From Mycobacterium heidelbergense (lineage in GTDB: Bacteria > Actinomycetota > Actinomycetes > Mycobacteriales > Mycobacteriaceae), in contig NZ_AP022615.1 of the NCBI RefSeq assembly GCF_010730745.1, forward strand, positions 3,968,001-4,032,000: 64,000 nt of DNA, written 5' to 3'. The notes under the pieces were generated by a model. That model saw only the letters and a list, made by a program, of their open reading frames with translations. It searched no databases and was not told the origin of the DNA. Positions within the stretch are counted from its first letter, which is position 1. Each line of letters starts with the position of its first letter. Made by a program: the position numbers and the translations under genes. Below, piece by piece: positions 50,043 through 58,647 of the stretch.

Positions 50043-51101
50043 GTGACGGCTTTGGAGACCGCCGAACAGTTCACCGAAAGAATGGTCGCGACCATCGACG
50101 GCGCCAGTCTGGTGCTCCTGCTGAGCCTTGGGCATCAGACGGGTCTGCTGGACACGATGGCCGGGCTGGGGCCCGCCACCAGTGCGCGGATCGCGGAGGC
50201 CGCAGGCCTCAACGAGCGCTACGTCCGGGAGTGGTTGGGCGGCATGACCACCGGCCGCGTCGTCGACTACGACCCGGCGACCGCCGCCTACGCGCTGCCC
50301 GCCCACCGCGCGCGCGTGCTGACCCGCGCGTCTGGGCCCGACAACCTCGCCGTGGTCGCACAGTTCGTGCCGCTGCTCGGCGAGGTCGAACAAAAAATCG
50401 TCAGGTGTTTTCGGGAGGGCGGCGGCCTGCCCTACAGCGAATTTCCGCGCTTCCACGCGCTGATGGCCGAGGAAAGCGGTGCGGTGTTCGACAGCTCGCT
50501 CGTCGACGTCGTGCTGCCGCTGGTCGACGGCCTCCCGCAGCGCCTGCGCTCCGGGGCCGACGTCGCCGATTTCGGTTGCGGCAGCGGTCATGCCATCAAC
50601 GTGATGGCGCGGGCGTTCCCGGCGAGCCGGTTCACCGGCATCGACTTTTCCGACGAGGCCATCGCGGCCGGCATCCGGGAGGCGGCTCGCCTCGGCCTGA
50701 CGAACGCGGCCTTCGAAAGCCACAACCTGGCCGCGCTGGACAAGGCGGCCGCCTACGACGTCATCACCGTGTTCGACGCCATCCACGATCAGGCGCAGCC
50801 GGCGCGGGTGCTGGAAAACATCCATCGCGCCCTGCGCCCCGGCGGAGTTCTGCTCATGGCCGACATCAAGGCGTCGAGCCGGCTCGAGGACAACGTCGGC
50901 GTCCCGATGAGCACCTACCTGTACACGACCTCGCTGATGCACTGCATGACGGTGTCGCTGGCGCTGGACGGCGCCGGCCTCGGGGCGGTCTGGGGAACCC
51001 AGCTGGCCACCCAGATGCTCGCCGACGCCGGCTTCGGCGACGTGCGGGTGGCCGAGGTCGAGTCGGACCCGATCAACAACTACTACATCGCCACGACGTG
51101 A
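50043..51101 (+). CDS. SAM-dependent methyltransferase with N-terminal winged helix (Rv2258c-like)
   Basis: A 352-residue protein matching Rv2258c (353). The N-terminal domain (about 20-110) is a dimerising winged helix (HQTGLLDTMAGLGPATSARI, EWLGGMTTGRVVDY), followed by an inter-domain helix and the Rossmann domain with motif I VADFGCGSGHAINVMAR and motif II ITVFDAIHDQAQPARVLENI. HRALRPGGVLLMADIKAS is motif III. The architecture is that of O-methyltransferases in secondary metabolism, but the Rv2258c substrate is unknown. GTG 50043 is the start. It overlaps the Rv2257c-like gene by four bases. Confidence 0.9.
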   Translation: MTALETAEQFTERMVATIDGASLVLLLSLGHQTGLLDTMAGLGPATSARIAEAAGLNERYVREWLGGMTTGRVVDYDPATAAYALPAHRARVLTRASGPDNLAVVAQFVPLLGEVEQKIVRCFREGGGLPYSEFPRFHALMAEESGAVFDSSLVDVVLPLVDGLPQRLRSGADVADFGCGSGHAINVMARAFPASRFTGIDFSDEAIAAGIREAARLGLTNAAFESHNLAALDKAAAYDVITVFDAIHDQAQPARVLENIHRALRPGGVLLMADIKASSRLEDNVGVPMSTYLYTTSLMHCMTVSLALDGAGLGAVWGTQLATQMLADAGFGDVRVAEVESDPINNYYIATT

Positions 51102-51922
51102 CGCGCGCCGCTCTCGACGCACTCGACGACTGGCCGGTCCCCGCCGCGGCCGCCGCGGTGATCGGCCCGACCGGCGTGCTGGCCTGTCACGGCGACACCG
51201 GGCGGGTGTTCGAACTGGCATCGGTGACCAAGCCGCTGGTGGCGCGCGCCGTGCACGTCGCCGTCGAGGAGGGGGTCGTCGAACTCGACACCCCGGCCGG
51301 CCCGCCCGGCTCCACCGTCCGGCACCTGCTGGCGCACGCGTCGGGCCTGGCGATGCACTCCGATCGCGTGCTGGCCAAGCCCGGCACCCGGCGGATGTAC
51401 TCCAACTACGGCTTCACCGTCCTGGCCCGGACGGTGGAGCGGGAGTCGGGCATCGAGTTTGGCCGCTACCTCGTCGAGGCGGTCTGCGAACCGCTGGCCC
51501 TGGGTAACACCCGGCTGAACGGCGGCGCCGAGGCGGCCGGGTTCGGGGCGACCTCGACGGTCGCGGATCTGGCGGTCTTCGGCCGTGACCTGCTGCGCCC
51601 GGCGACGGTCTCGCCGCAGCTGCACGCCGAGGCGACGGCGGTGCAATTTCCCGGCCTGGACGGCGTGCTGCCCGGATACGGCGTCCAGCGGCCCAACGAC
51701 TGGGGGCTGGGCTTCGAGATCAGGGATACGAAATCGCCACACTGGACGGGCGCGCGCAACTCGGCGCGAACCTACGGCCATTTCGGCCAGGCAGGCGGCC
51801 TCATCTGGGCGGATCCCGAGGTGGGGCTGGCGCTGGTGGTCCTCACCGACCGGGATTTCGGCGAGTGGGCGCTGCGGCCGTGGCCGGCGATTTCCGACGC
51901 GGTGATACGCGAGTACGGCTAA
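51098..51922 (+). CDS. Serine beta-lactamase-like hydrolase (Rv2257c-like)
   Basis: A 274-residue protein of the class C beta-lactamase/esterase fold. The SxxK motif is FELASVTKPLVARA, the YxN motif is in RMYSNYGFTVLART, and the third box is HFGQAGGLIWADP. DTPAGPPGSTVRHLLAHASGL is the characteristic following helix. No signal peptide is visible, so it is cytosolic and likely an esterase or peptidase rather than a resistance enzyme. GTG 51098 overlaps the methyltransferase stop. Confidence 0.85.
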   Translation: MTRAALDALDDWPVPAAAAAVIGPTGVLACHGDTGRVFELASVTKPLVARAVHVAVEEGVVELDTPAGPPGSTVRHLLAHASGLAMHSDRVLAKPGTRRMYSNYGFTVLARTVERESGIEFGRYLVEAVCEPLALGNTRLNGGAEAAGFGATSTVADLAVFGRDLLRPATVSPQLHAEATAVQFPGLDGVLPGYGVQRPNDWGLGFEIRDTKSPHWTGARNSARTYGHFGQAGGLIWADPEVGLALVVLTDRDFGEWALRPWPAISDAVIREYG

Positions 51923-52071
51923 TTCGCACCACACACTAGCGCAACATGGGTATCACAGGGCACAATAGACACGCAGGGCACAAACATCGCAAATACTCAC
52001 AAGCTCTCTCGCTTATCGGATCCGCCAGGTCGTTGGGGAAGACGTCCCTCGTGGAACCGAAGGAGCAGGAG

Positions 52072-52584
52072 ATGCGTGCGTCGAACCAATTCGCCGACGT
52101 GACGACGGGCGTGGTGTATGTCCACGCCTCGCCCGCGGCGGTATGCCCGCATGTCGAGTGGGCGCTGTCGTCGACCCTGCAGTCCAAGGCCAACCTGGTG
52201 TGGACGCCGCAGCCCGCGATGCCGGGACAGCTGCGCGCGGTCACCAACTGGGTCGGGCCGGTGGGCACCGGCGCCAGGCTGGCCAACGCGCTGCGCTCCT
52301 GGTCGGTGCTGCGTTTCGAGGTCACCGAGGACCCCAGCCCGGGAGTCGACGGCCAGCGGTTCAGCCACACCCCGCAACTGGGCCTATGGAGCGGGTCGAT
52401 GAGCGCCAACGGCGACGTCATGGTCGGCGAGATGCGGCTGCGCGCGATGATGGCCCAGGGCGCCGACACGCTGGCCGTCGAGCTCGATTCGGTGCTCGGG
52501 ACCGCGTGGGACGAGGCGCTCGAGGTGTATCGCGACGGCGGCGACGCCGGCGAGGTGACCTGGCTCAGCCGCGGCGTCGGTTAG
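52072..52584 (+). CDS. DUF3145 protein (Rv2256c-like)
   Basis: A 170-residue soluble protein found across actinobacteria as DUF3145: NQFADVTTGVVYVHASPAAV, CPHVEWALSSTL, AVTNWVGPVGTGARLANALR and GLWSGSMSANGDVMVGEMRL. No activity is known. ATG 52072 has AAGGAGCAGGAG immediately upstream. Its stop overlaps by four bases the stop of the convergent secreted-protein gene. Confidence 0.88.
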   Translation: MRASNQFADVTTGVVYVHASPAAVCPHVEWALSSTLQSKANLVWTPQPAMPGQLRAVTNWVGPVGTGARLANALRSWSVLRFEVTEDPSPGVDGQRFSHTPQLGLWSGSMSANGDVMVGEMRLRAMMAQGADTLAVELDSVLGTAWDEALEVYRDGGDAGEVTWLSRGVG

Positions 52585-53099
52585 ACGACCTCCGGCTGCA
52601 CCGGGGTGGCCGACACCGGCATGTCGACGTTGCCCCGGCACGCGCCGCTGAGGATGACGGTGCGAGAAACACCTGTTAGGGCGCCATTCGCCGCGGGCGT
52701 GTAGACCGTGACGGATTTCGCCGGGTCGTGTTCGACCGCGCCGTTGACCAGCAGGCAGTCGAAGTTCCCGCTCGTTTGCTGCACCCACTGGGACCCGTTC
52801 CAGGTGTATTGGACGGATCGCGGCATGTACTGGTTCTTGGGCGCCGGCGGGTTGGCGACCGTGGCGACGCAGACACCCGTCGAGCAGCTCGACGTGAACG
52901 AGTAGCTGGCCCGCTGCGCGTATTCGGGCTGGCGGGCCACCGCGCTGGTGCCGGTCTTCTGGTTGGCGGAGAAGGTGAGCAGATACTGCCCGTTCCAGGC
53001 CGACGCCCCGCTGGCGGACGCCGTCGGCGCAAGCCCCACCAATCCGCACAGCCCCGCGGCCGCCGCCACGAATAGCCCGATCCTGCGGTGTCCCGACAT
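52581..53099 (-). CDS. Secreted protein, Rv2253-like
   Basis: A 172-residue exported protein with a signal peptide (GHRRIGLFVAAAAGLCGLVG, cleavage after TASA). The mature domain is mainly beta-strand (WNGQYLLTFSANQKTGTSAV, VQYTWNGSQWVQQTSGNFD, SVTVYTPAANGALTGVSRTV) with four Cys, two in SSCSTGVCVA. Homologous to Rv2253 of unknown function. ATG 53099 with GGGGAGG upstream. It is the last gene of the leftward Rv2251/Rv2252/Rv2253 group. Confidence 0.85.
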   Translation of the reverse strand: MSGHRRIGLFVAAAAGLCGLVGLAPTASASGASAWNGQYLLTFSANQKTGTSAVARQPEYAQRASYSFTSSCSTGVCVATVANPPAPKNQYMPRSVQYTWNGSQWVQQTSGNFDCLLVNGAVEHDPAKSVTVYTPAANGALTGVSRTVILSGACRGNVDMPVSATPVQPEVV

Positions 53100-53153
53100 T
53101 TTGCCTCCCCGAAAGAACATCACGCCAAGATGTCGTTTCGGACGCGGAAGTCG

Positions 53154-54068
53154 TTACATACGGGTTGGGCGAAGAATCTGCAGGGCGGCGGGCACCGCGG
53201 AGATCTCGGCGGGCAGCGGACACGCGAAGTCGCCGTCGGCGTACACGTTGATGCCCGGGCACTCGACGTGGATTGAGGCGGCGCGCGCCGTGCTCACCTC
53301 GGGGAGGTCGACGTGCGTGCCCTTCATCACGGTGGGGAACAGGCGGACCAGCTTGGTCCGGGACGCCGAATGCGCCATGGTGATGTCGAGCAGGCCGTCG
53401 GTGGGATCGGCGTTGGGGCAGATCAGCAGCCCGCCGCCATAGCTGCGGGTATTGCCGAAGGCCGCGAGCGTGATGTCGGCGTCGATCTCCCGGGTCCCGT
53501 CGAGCACCATCCGGAACGGCAGCAGCCGCAGCCGCGAGAGCTCGGCGAGCATCGCGACGTAGTAGCGCAGCCGCCCGTGGGGCCAGCTCATCCGGTTGGC
53601 CCGATCGGTCACCAGGGAGTCGAACCCGGCGGCCGCCACCGTGCCGAACCACTTGTTGATGCCGTCGCCGTCGCGAATTCGGCCGAGGTCGATGGTCTCC
53701 GTCCAGCCGTCGATCACGATGTCCGCGGCGGCCTCGGGATCCTTCGTCGGGATGCCGAACTCACGCGCGTGGTCGTTGCCGGTGCCCGCCGGGATGATGC
53801 CCAGCGGAACGTCGGTGCCCGCCAACACCTGCAGCGCGTTGGAGACGACGCCGTCGCCGCCGGTGACCATGAGCGCGTCGGTGCCCCGGTCCAGGGCCGC
53901 GGCGGCGAGGTAACGCGCGTCTTCCGCGTCGTCGCCAATGATCTCGACGACCTCGATACCCCGATGCCGCAGCCGCGCGATCGCGATCTGCGCCGTGCGC
54001 ACGGCGGTGCCATGGCCCGAAACGGGATTGGTCAGCGCGGTGACCTTGCCGATTTCGCGCTTAGGCAT
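53154..54068 (-). CDS. Diacylglycerol kinase (DgkB/Rv2252-like lipid kinase)
   Basis: A 304-residue lipid kinase with the DAGK catalytic fold: VTGGDGVVSNALQVLAGTD (nucleotide loop), GIIPAGTGNDHAREFGIPT, and the C-terminal beta-domain with LLICPNADPTDGLLDI. It phosphorylates diacylglycerol with ATP to phosphatidate, and M. tuberculosis Rv2252 has been linked to phosphatidylinositol mannoside supply. It follows the FAD oxidase gene by six bases, so the two are cotranscribed. Confidence 0.9.
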   Translation of the reverse strand: MPKREIGKVTALTNPVSGHGTAVRTAQIAIARLRHRGIEVVEIIGDDAEDARYLAAAALDRGTDALMVTGGDGVVSNALQVLAGTDVPLGIIPAGTGNDHAREFGIPTKDPEAAADIVIDGWTETIDLGRIRDGDGINKWFGTVAAAGFDSLVTDRANRMSWPHGRLRYYVAMLAELSRLRLLPFRMVLDGTREIDADITLAAFGNTRSYGGGLLICPNADPTDGLLDITMAHSASRTKLVRLFPTVMKGTHVDLPEVSTARAASIHVECPGINVYADGDFACPLPAEISAVPAALQILRPTRM

Positions 54069-54074
54069 GGCGGG

Positions 54075-55685
54075 TCACGGAATCAGCTTGCCGGGGTTGA
54101 GGATTCCGGCGGGGTCCAGCGTCGACTTGACCGCGCGCAACACCCGCACACCCAGCTCGCCCACCTCGTCGCGCATCCAGGGCCGGTGGTCGGCGCCGAC
54201 CGCGTGGTGGTGGGTGATGGTTCCGCCGGCCGCCACGATGGCGTCCGACGCGGCCTTCTTGGCGGCCCGCCACTGCTCGATCGGATCGCCCCGCTGCCCG
54301 GCGACGACGGTGAAGTACAGGGAGGCGCCGGTGGGATAGACGTGCGAGATGTGGCACATCACCAGCGCCGGTGTTCCGCTGTCGGCCAATGCGTTGGTGA
54401 GCGCCTGTGTGACGGCGGCTTTGAGCGCGGGGACGTTGGACCAGTCGGTGGCCGTCTCGAGGGTCTCGCAGAGCGCGCCCGCCGCCAGCAGCGAGTCGCG
54501 CAGGTACGGCGCGCCGAACCGGCCCCGCTCCCAGGCGCGCGCCGGCCCCTCGCCCAGCGAGGTGCCACCGTGGGCCGCCAGCAGCGCGCCGGTCTCGGTA
54601 TGCCGGCTCTCGACGTGTTCCCTGGTGCCCTCGAACACGGTGATCCCCAGGCATCCGCCGGCGATCCGGCTTTCGCCGATGGCCTCGGTGGTGGCGAGGT
54701 TGACGCCCGTCTCCGCCTCGTCGGAAAGCCGGATGACGGTGGGGCCGGTGGCGTTCTGGGTGACGGCGCGTAGGGCCGCCGCTCCCGTCGTGAAGTCGGG
54801 GAACGACCACGCCTCGTAGCGGACGGCCTCCGGGATCCGGTGCACGCGCAGCCGCACTTGGGTGATGACGCCGAAGGTCCCCTCCGAGCCGAGCAGCAGC
54901 TCGCGCAGGTCCGGGCCCGCCGCCGATTCCGGCGCGCGCCCCAGATCCAGCGTGCCCGCGGGGGTGACCATCCGCAGCCCGGTGACCATGTCGTCGAACC
55001 GGCCGTAGCCGGCCGAGTCCTGTCCGGACGATCGCGTGGCGGCGAACCCGCCGATCGTCGCGTACTCGAAGCTCTGCGGGAAATGCCCCAGCGAGAAGCC
55101 GCGTTCGCCGAGCAGGCGTTCGGCGTCGGGCCCGGTCACCCCGGCGCCGAGGACGGCCTGGCCGGACACTTCGTCGAGGTCGAGGAGCTCATCGAAGCGG
55201 CGCAGGTCGAGCGACACCACGGCTTCGAACCCGCCGCGGGTGGGGTCGAGCCCGCCGACCACGCTGGTGCCGCCGCCGAACGGGATCACGGCGATGCGGC
55301 GCTCCGAGCAGTGGCGCAGGATCGCGGCGACGGCGTCCTCGCCGCCGGGCAGCACGATGGCGTCGGGCGCGTCCTGCACGCCGGTGTCCTTGCGGCGCAA
55401 CAGGTCCAGGGTGGACTTGCCGCCGGCGTGCAGCAGCCGGTCGCGGTCGGCGGTGCGGCAGTACTCGGCGCCGACGATCCCGGCCAGCGCGTCGCGGTCG
55501 GCTTGTGCCAGCGCCGAGGGGCGCAGCCGCACCTCGTCCGCGTCGAGTTGAGGCTCCTTTGAATCCTCAAGGCCGACAGCCTGTTTCAGCAACGCGCGGA
55601 TGCCGTCGGACAGGGGCTTGGCCGCCGCGGGGTCCCCCCACGCGTCCCACTTCATCGGCGGCTGGAGGTCCCCGGGCTGGGTCAT
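54075..55685 (-). CDS. FAD-binding oxidase, alkyl-dihydroxyacetonephosphate-synthase-like (Rv2251)
   Basis: A 536-residue VAO-type flavoprotein. The FAD domain has VIPFGGGTSVVGGLDPTRGG, SLGHFPQSFEYATIGGFAAT and LLLGSEGTFGVITQVRLRVH; the cap ends THHHAVGADHRPWMRDEVGE, which carries the His cluster typical of alkylglycerone-phosphate synthases. In eukaryotes this enzyme makes ether lipids from acyl-DHAP; the mycobacterial substrate is unknown. It precedes the lipid kinase on the same strand, and both lie next to glpD1, so glycerol-phosphate lipid metabolism is the shared theme. The start at 55685 abuts the divergent TetR operator. Confidence 0.9.
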   Translation of the reverse strand: MTQPGDLQPPMKWDAWGDPAAAKPLSDGIRALLKQAVGLEDSKEPQLDADEVRLRPSALAQADRDALAGIVGAEYCRTADRDRLLHAGGKSTLDLLRRKDTGVQDAPDAIVLPGGEDAVAAILRHCSERRIAVIPFGGGTSVVGGLDPTRGGFEAVVSLDLRRFDELLDLDEVSGQAVLGAGVTGPDAERLLGERGFSLGHFPQSFEYATIGGFAATRSSGQDSAGYGRFDDMVTGLRMVTPAGTLDLGRAPESAAGPDLRELLLGSEGTFGVITQVRLRVHRIPEAVRYEAWSFPDFTTGAAALRAVTQNATGPTVIRLSDEAETGVNLATTEAIGESRIAGGCLGITVFEGTREHVESRHTETGALLAAHGGTSLGEGPARAWERGRFGAPYLRDSLLAAGALCETLETATDWSNVPALKAAVTQALTNALADSGTPALVMCHISHVYPTGASLYFTVVAGQRGDPIEQWRAAKKAASDAIVAAGGTITHHHAVGADHRPWMRDEVGELGVRVLRAVKSTLDPAGILNPGKLIP

Positions 55686-55688
55686 GCG

Positions 55689-55719
55689 TTACAGTATTAC
55701 ACATGCTGTCAATCAGTAA
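55689..55719. promoter_or_regulatory. Imperfect palindrome between divergent Rv2251-like gene and tetR
   Basis: TTACAGTATTACA at 55689-55701 is symmetric with TGTCAATCAGTAA at 55707-55719, matching at TTAC, G, T and ACA of each arm. The centre is at 55704, right at the tetR start codon. A TetR dimer bound here could block both divergent genes. Confidence 0.5.
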
Positions 55720-56272
55720 TGCCGGTGTGGACACCGGCGAGCGGATCCTCGCGGCGGCGGCCAGCTGCGTGGTCGATTTCGGGGTCGACCGGGTGACCCT
55801 CGCCGAGATCGCCCGGCGCGCGGGCGTCAGCCGGCCGACCGTCTACCGCCGCTGGCCGGACACTCGGTCGATCGTGGCGGCGCTGCTGACCCAGCACATC
55901 ACCGGCGTGATGCGCGATGCGCCGTTGCTCGGCGACGACCGGGAATCCCTTGTGCGACAGATCGTTACGGTGGCCGACGTGCTGCGCCGCGACGAACTGG
56001 TGATGTCGGTGCTGCACTCGGCGCTGGCGCCGACCTACATCACCGAACGCCTGGGGACCAGCCAGCAGATGTTGATCGACGCCCTGGCCGACCGGCTGCG
56101 GGCGGCCCAGCGCCACGGCAGCGTCCGCCCCGGCGACCCGCTTCAGATGGCCACCATGGTGTTGCTGATCACCCAGTCGACCATTCAGTCCGAACGGATC
56201 GTCCGGCCGATCCTCGACGCCGACGCGCTGGCCGTCGAACTCGCCCACTCGCTGAACGGGTACCTGTCGTGA
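55703..56272 (+). CDS. TetR-family regulator upstream of glpD1 (Rv2250c-like)
   Basis: A 189-residue TetR regulator. The HTH is VTLAEIARRAGVSRPTVYRR (residues about 31-50) followed by WPDTRSIVAALL; the ligand-binding half is all-helical. Homologous in position to Rv2250c. Its stop overlaps the glpD1 start by four bases (GTGA), and it is divergent from the ADPS-like gene. It probably controls both sides in response to a lipid or glycerol-derived signal. Confidence 0.88.
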   Translation: MLSISNAGVDTGERILAAAASCVVDFGVDRVTLAEIARRAGVSRPTVYRRWPDTRSIVAALLTQHITGVMRDAPLLGDDRESLVRQIVTVADVLRRDELVMSVLHSALAPTYITERLGTSQQMLIDALADRLRAAQRHGSVRPGDPLQMATMVLLITQSTIQSERIVRPILDADALAVELAHSLNGYLS

Positions 56273-57804
56273 CCTCGGCGGCCCTGAACGCCGCCCGCCG
56301 GGCCGCGGACTTGACCGCGCTCGCCGAGGGCGCGCCGGTGGACGTCGTCGTGATCGGGGGCGGCATCACGGGCGCCGGGATCGCCCTGGACGCCGCGTCG
56401 CGCGGCCTGCGGGTGGCGTTGGTGGAAAAGCGCGATCTGGCGTTCGGCACCAGCCGCTGGAGCTCGAAGCTGGTGCATGGCGGCCTGCGCTATCTGGCGA
56501 GCGGTGACGTGGGCATCGCGCGGCGCAGCGCCATCGAACGCGGAATCCTCATGACGCGCAACGCCCCTCACCTCGCCCGCGCGATGCCGCAGCTGGTCCC
56601 GTTGCTGCCGTCGATGGGTCACACCAAGCGGGCGCTGGTGCGCGCCGGATTCCTGGCCGGCGACGCGTTGCGGATGCTGGCGGGGACGCCGGCCTCGACC
56701 CTGCCCCGGTCGCGCCGGATTCCGGCGCGGCGGGTCGTGGAGATGGCCCCCACGGTTCGGCGCGACGGCCTGGCCGGTGGCCTGCTGGCCTACGACGGGC
56801 AGTTGATCGACGACGCCCGGCTGGTCATCGCGGTCGCGCGCACCGCGGCCCAGCACGGCGCCCGGATTCTGAGCTACGTCGCGGCGTCCGAGGCGACCGG
56901 CACGTCGGTGCGGTTGACCGACCGGCGCACGGGACAGTCGTTCGAGGTGTCGGCCGGCGCGGTCATCAACGCGACCGGGGTGTGGGCGGGGGAGGTCGAC
57001 GGGTCGCTGCGGCTGCGGCCCAGCCGCGGGACCCACCTCGTCTTCGATGCCGGCGCCTTCGGGAATCCCACTGCGGCCCTGACCATTCCGATTCCCGGCG
57101 AGCTCAACCGCTTCGTGTTCGCCATGCCCGAGCAGCTGGGCCGCGTCTACCTCGGGCTCACCGACGAAGCGGCCCCCGGCCCGATTCCCGACGTGCCGGA
57201 GCCGTCGTCGGGGGAGATCGCCTTCCTGCTGGACACGGTCAACACCGCGCTGGGGGCCGCGCTGGGGGCCGCCGACGTGATCGGTGCCTACGCCGGGTTG
57301 CGGCCGCTGATCGACACCGGCGAGGGCCGCACCGCCGACGTGTCGCGCGAGCACGCCGTGGTCGAAGGGCCGTCCGGCGTCATCAGCGTGATCGGCGGAA
57401 AGCTGACCGAATACCGTTACATGGCACAGGATGTCCTGGACCGTGCCGTGGGATTGCGACGCCTGCGCGCCGCCGGCTGCCGGACCCGGAACCTGCCGCT
57501 GATCGGGGCGCCGGCCAATCCCGGGCCGGGGTCTCGGTCCGGCGCCGGTCTGCCCGCGTCCCTGGTCGCGCGCTACGGCGCCGAGGCTTCCCACGTCATC
57601 GCGAGCGCTCGCTGTGAGCGCCCCACCGAGCCGGTCGCCGAGGGCATCGACGTGATCCGGGCCGAGTTCGAATACGCGGTGACGCACGAGGGCGCGCTCG
57701 ACATCGACGACATCGTCGACCGGCGGACCCGGATCGGGTTGGTGCCGCGCGATCGCGAGCGGGTTGTCGCGGTGGCCGAGGAGTTCCTGGCGTTGCTGGG
57801 CTGA
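56269..57804 (+). CDS. glpD1: Glycerol-3-phosphate dehydrogenase GlpD1
   Basis: A 511-residue FAD enzyme of the GlpD family, close to Rv2249c (516). The FAD dinucleotide loop is VVIGGGITGAGIALDAASRG at about 25-44; LAFGTSRWSSKLVHGGLRYL is the second family motif; ISVIGGKLTEYRYMAQDV marks the C-terminal side of the FAD site. It oxidises glycerol-3-phosphate to dihydroxyacetone phosphate and passes electrons to the quinone pool at the membrane. It is translated with the TetR regulator. Confidence 0.95.
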   Translation: MTSAALNAARRAADLTALAEGAPVDVVVIGGGITGAGIALDAASRGLRVALVEKRDLAFGTSRWSSKLVHGGLRYLASGDVGIARRSAIERGILMTRNAPHLARAMPQLVPLLPSMGHTKRALVRAGFLAGDALRMLAGTPASTLPRSRRIPARRVVEMAPTVRRDGLAGGLLAYDGQLIDDARLVIAVARTAAQHGARILSYVAASEATGTSVRLTDRRTGQSFEVSAGAVINATGVWAGEVDGSLRLRPSRGTHLVFDAGAFGNPTAALTIPIPGELNRFVFAMPEQLGRVYLGLTDEAAPGPIPDVPEPSSGEIAFLLDTVNTALGAALGAADVIGAYAGLRPLIDTGEGRTADVSREHAVVEGPSGVISVIGGKLTEYRYMAQDVLDRAVGLRRLRAAGCRTRNLPLIGAPANPGPGSRSGAGLPASLVARYGAEASHVIASARCERPTEPVAEGIDVIRAEFEYAVTHEGALDIDDIVDRRTRIGLVPRDRERVVAVAEEFLALLG

Positions 57805-57846
57805 TCGCCGTGCTTGCGGCCGGGTTTGCGGCCCCGGTACATTGAG

Positions 57847-57869
57847 ACGGAACCGTAGCGTATCGCCTG
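57847..57869. promoter_or_regulatory. Candidate TetR site upstream of second tetR gene
   Basis: ACGGAACCG, eight bases, CGCCTG occurs here and again at 58589-58611 with the same spacing. The site lies 19 bases before the TetR start, at its promoter. Sharing by the TetR gene and the next operon suggests one regulon. Confidence 0.45.
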
Positions 57870-57887
57870 AATCGAGGAACATCCGCC

Positions 57888-58526
57888 ATGCCCGCCGACA
57901 GCGTTCGAAGCGACCGGGCGCGCCGACCGTCGGGCAAAAATCCTGGACGCTTCGATCCCTCTCTGGACGGCGCAATCCTCGAGGCCGCGCTGCAGGGGCT
58001 TGGCGAACAGGGCTACGACCGGATGAGCATGGACGACATCGCGTCGCGCGCGCGGGTGGGCAAGGCCGCCATCTACCGGCGCTGGCCGTCGAAGGCCGCG
58101 ATGGTGGCCGACGCGATCGCGCATTGGAGACGGGGACTGGGACCGGTGGAGCCGCCGAACACCGGCAGCCTTCGCGGTGACATCGATGCCCTGGTCGCCG
58201 CGGCACCGGACTTCGACGAATCGGGTCTGAGCACGGTCAAGATGATCGTCGGCGCGGCGACGGCGGCGATGAACGACCCCGTTCTGGCGGCGGCGCTGGA
58301 CGACCTTGTGCTCTCGGTGCCCCGCCGGGTGGTCAGCGTGGTCCTCGACCAGGCCGTGGCCCGGGGGGAGATTTCGGCGGGCCGCGATGTGACCCTGATA
58401 CCCGACGCCCTTCTGGGCCTCAACCTCCTGCGGGTGGTGACGGGACGACCGATCGATCGCGTCTACGTTCGACGCGCCCTCGAAGAGGTGCTGCTGCCGC
58501 TCGCGACCTCTGCTGCCGTCGAGTAG
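57888..58526 (+). CDS. TetR-family regulator of the F420-reductase/monooxygenase operon
   Basis: A 212-residue TetR regulator with a basic, disordered start. The HTH is MSMDDIASRARVGKAAIYRR followed by WPSKAAMVADAI (about 46-77), typical of mycobacterial TetR proteins near oxidoreductases. The C-terminal half matches TetR_C. It lies just upstream of the F420-type reductase and FAD monooxygenase on the same strand, and its presumed operator motif appears before both. Confidence 0.87.
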   Translation: MPADSVRSDRARRPSGKNPGRFDPSLDGAILEAALQGLGEQGYDRMSMDDIASRARVGKAAIYRRWPSKAAMVADAIAHWRRGLGPVEPPNTGSLRGDIDALVAAAPDFDESGLSTVKMIVGAATAAMNDPVLAAALDDLVLSVPRRVVSVVLDQAVARGEISAGRDVTLIPDALLGLNLLRVVTGRPIDRVYVRRALEEVLLPLATSAAVE

Positions 58527-58588
58527 CAGCCCCTGATCGCCTCGGGGCCCTTGCGCTCCGGGGCGACCCGTGCCAGTCTCGATGCAGA

Positions 58589-58611
58589 ACGGAACCGATT
58601 AGTTCCGCCTG
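58589..58611. promoter_or_regulatory. Operator upstream of the F420-reductase operon
   Basis: Within this motif CGGAAC, six bases, GTTCCG (58590-58607) is a perfect inverted repeat. It shares ACGGAACCG and CGCCTG with the site at 57847-57869 and lies 37 bases before the reductase start. Confidence 0.55.
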
Positions 58612-58647
58612 TTTGGTCCTAACGCCTACGGGAAGCGAGCTCGCCGC

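Noticed and set aside
56185..58206. 673-codon leftward frame across glpD1
   Set aside because: Antisense of glpD1 and tetR genes; Arg/Gly/Pro-rich with no domain pattern.
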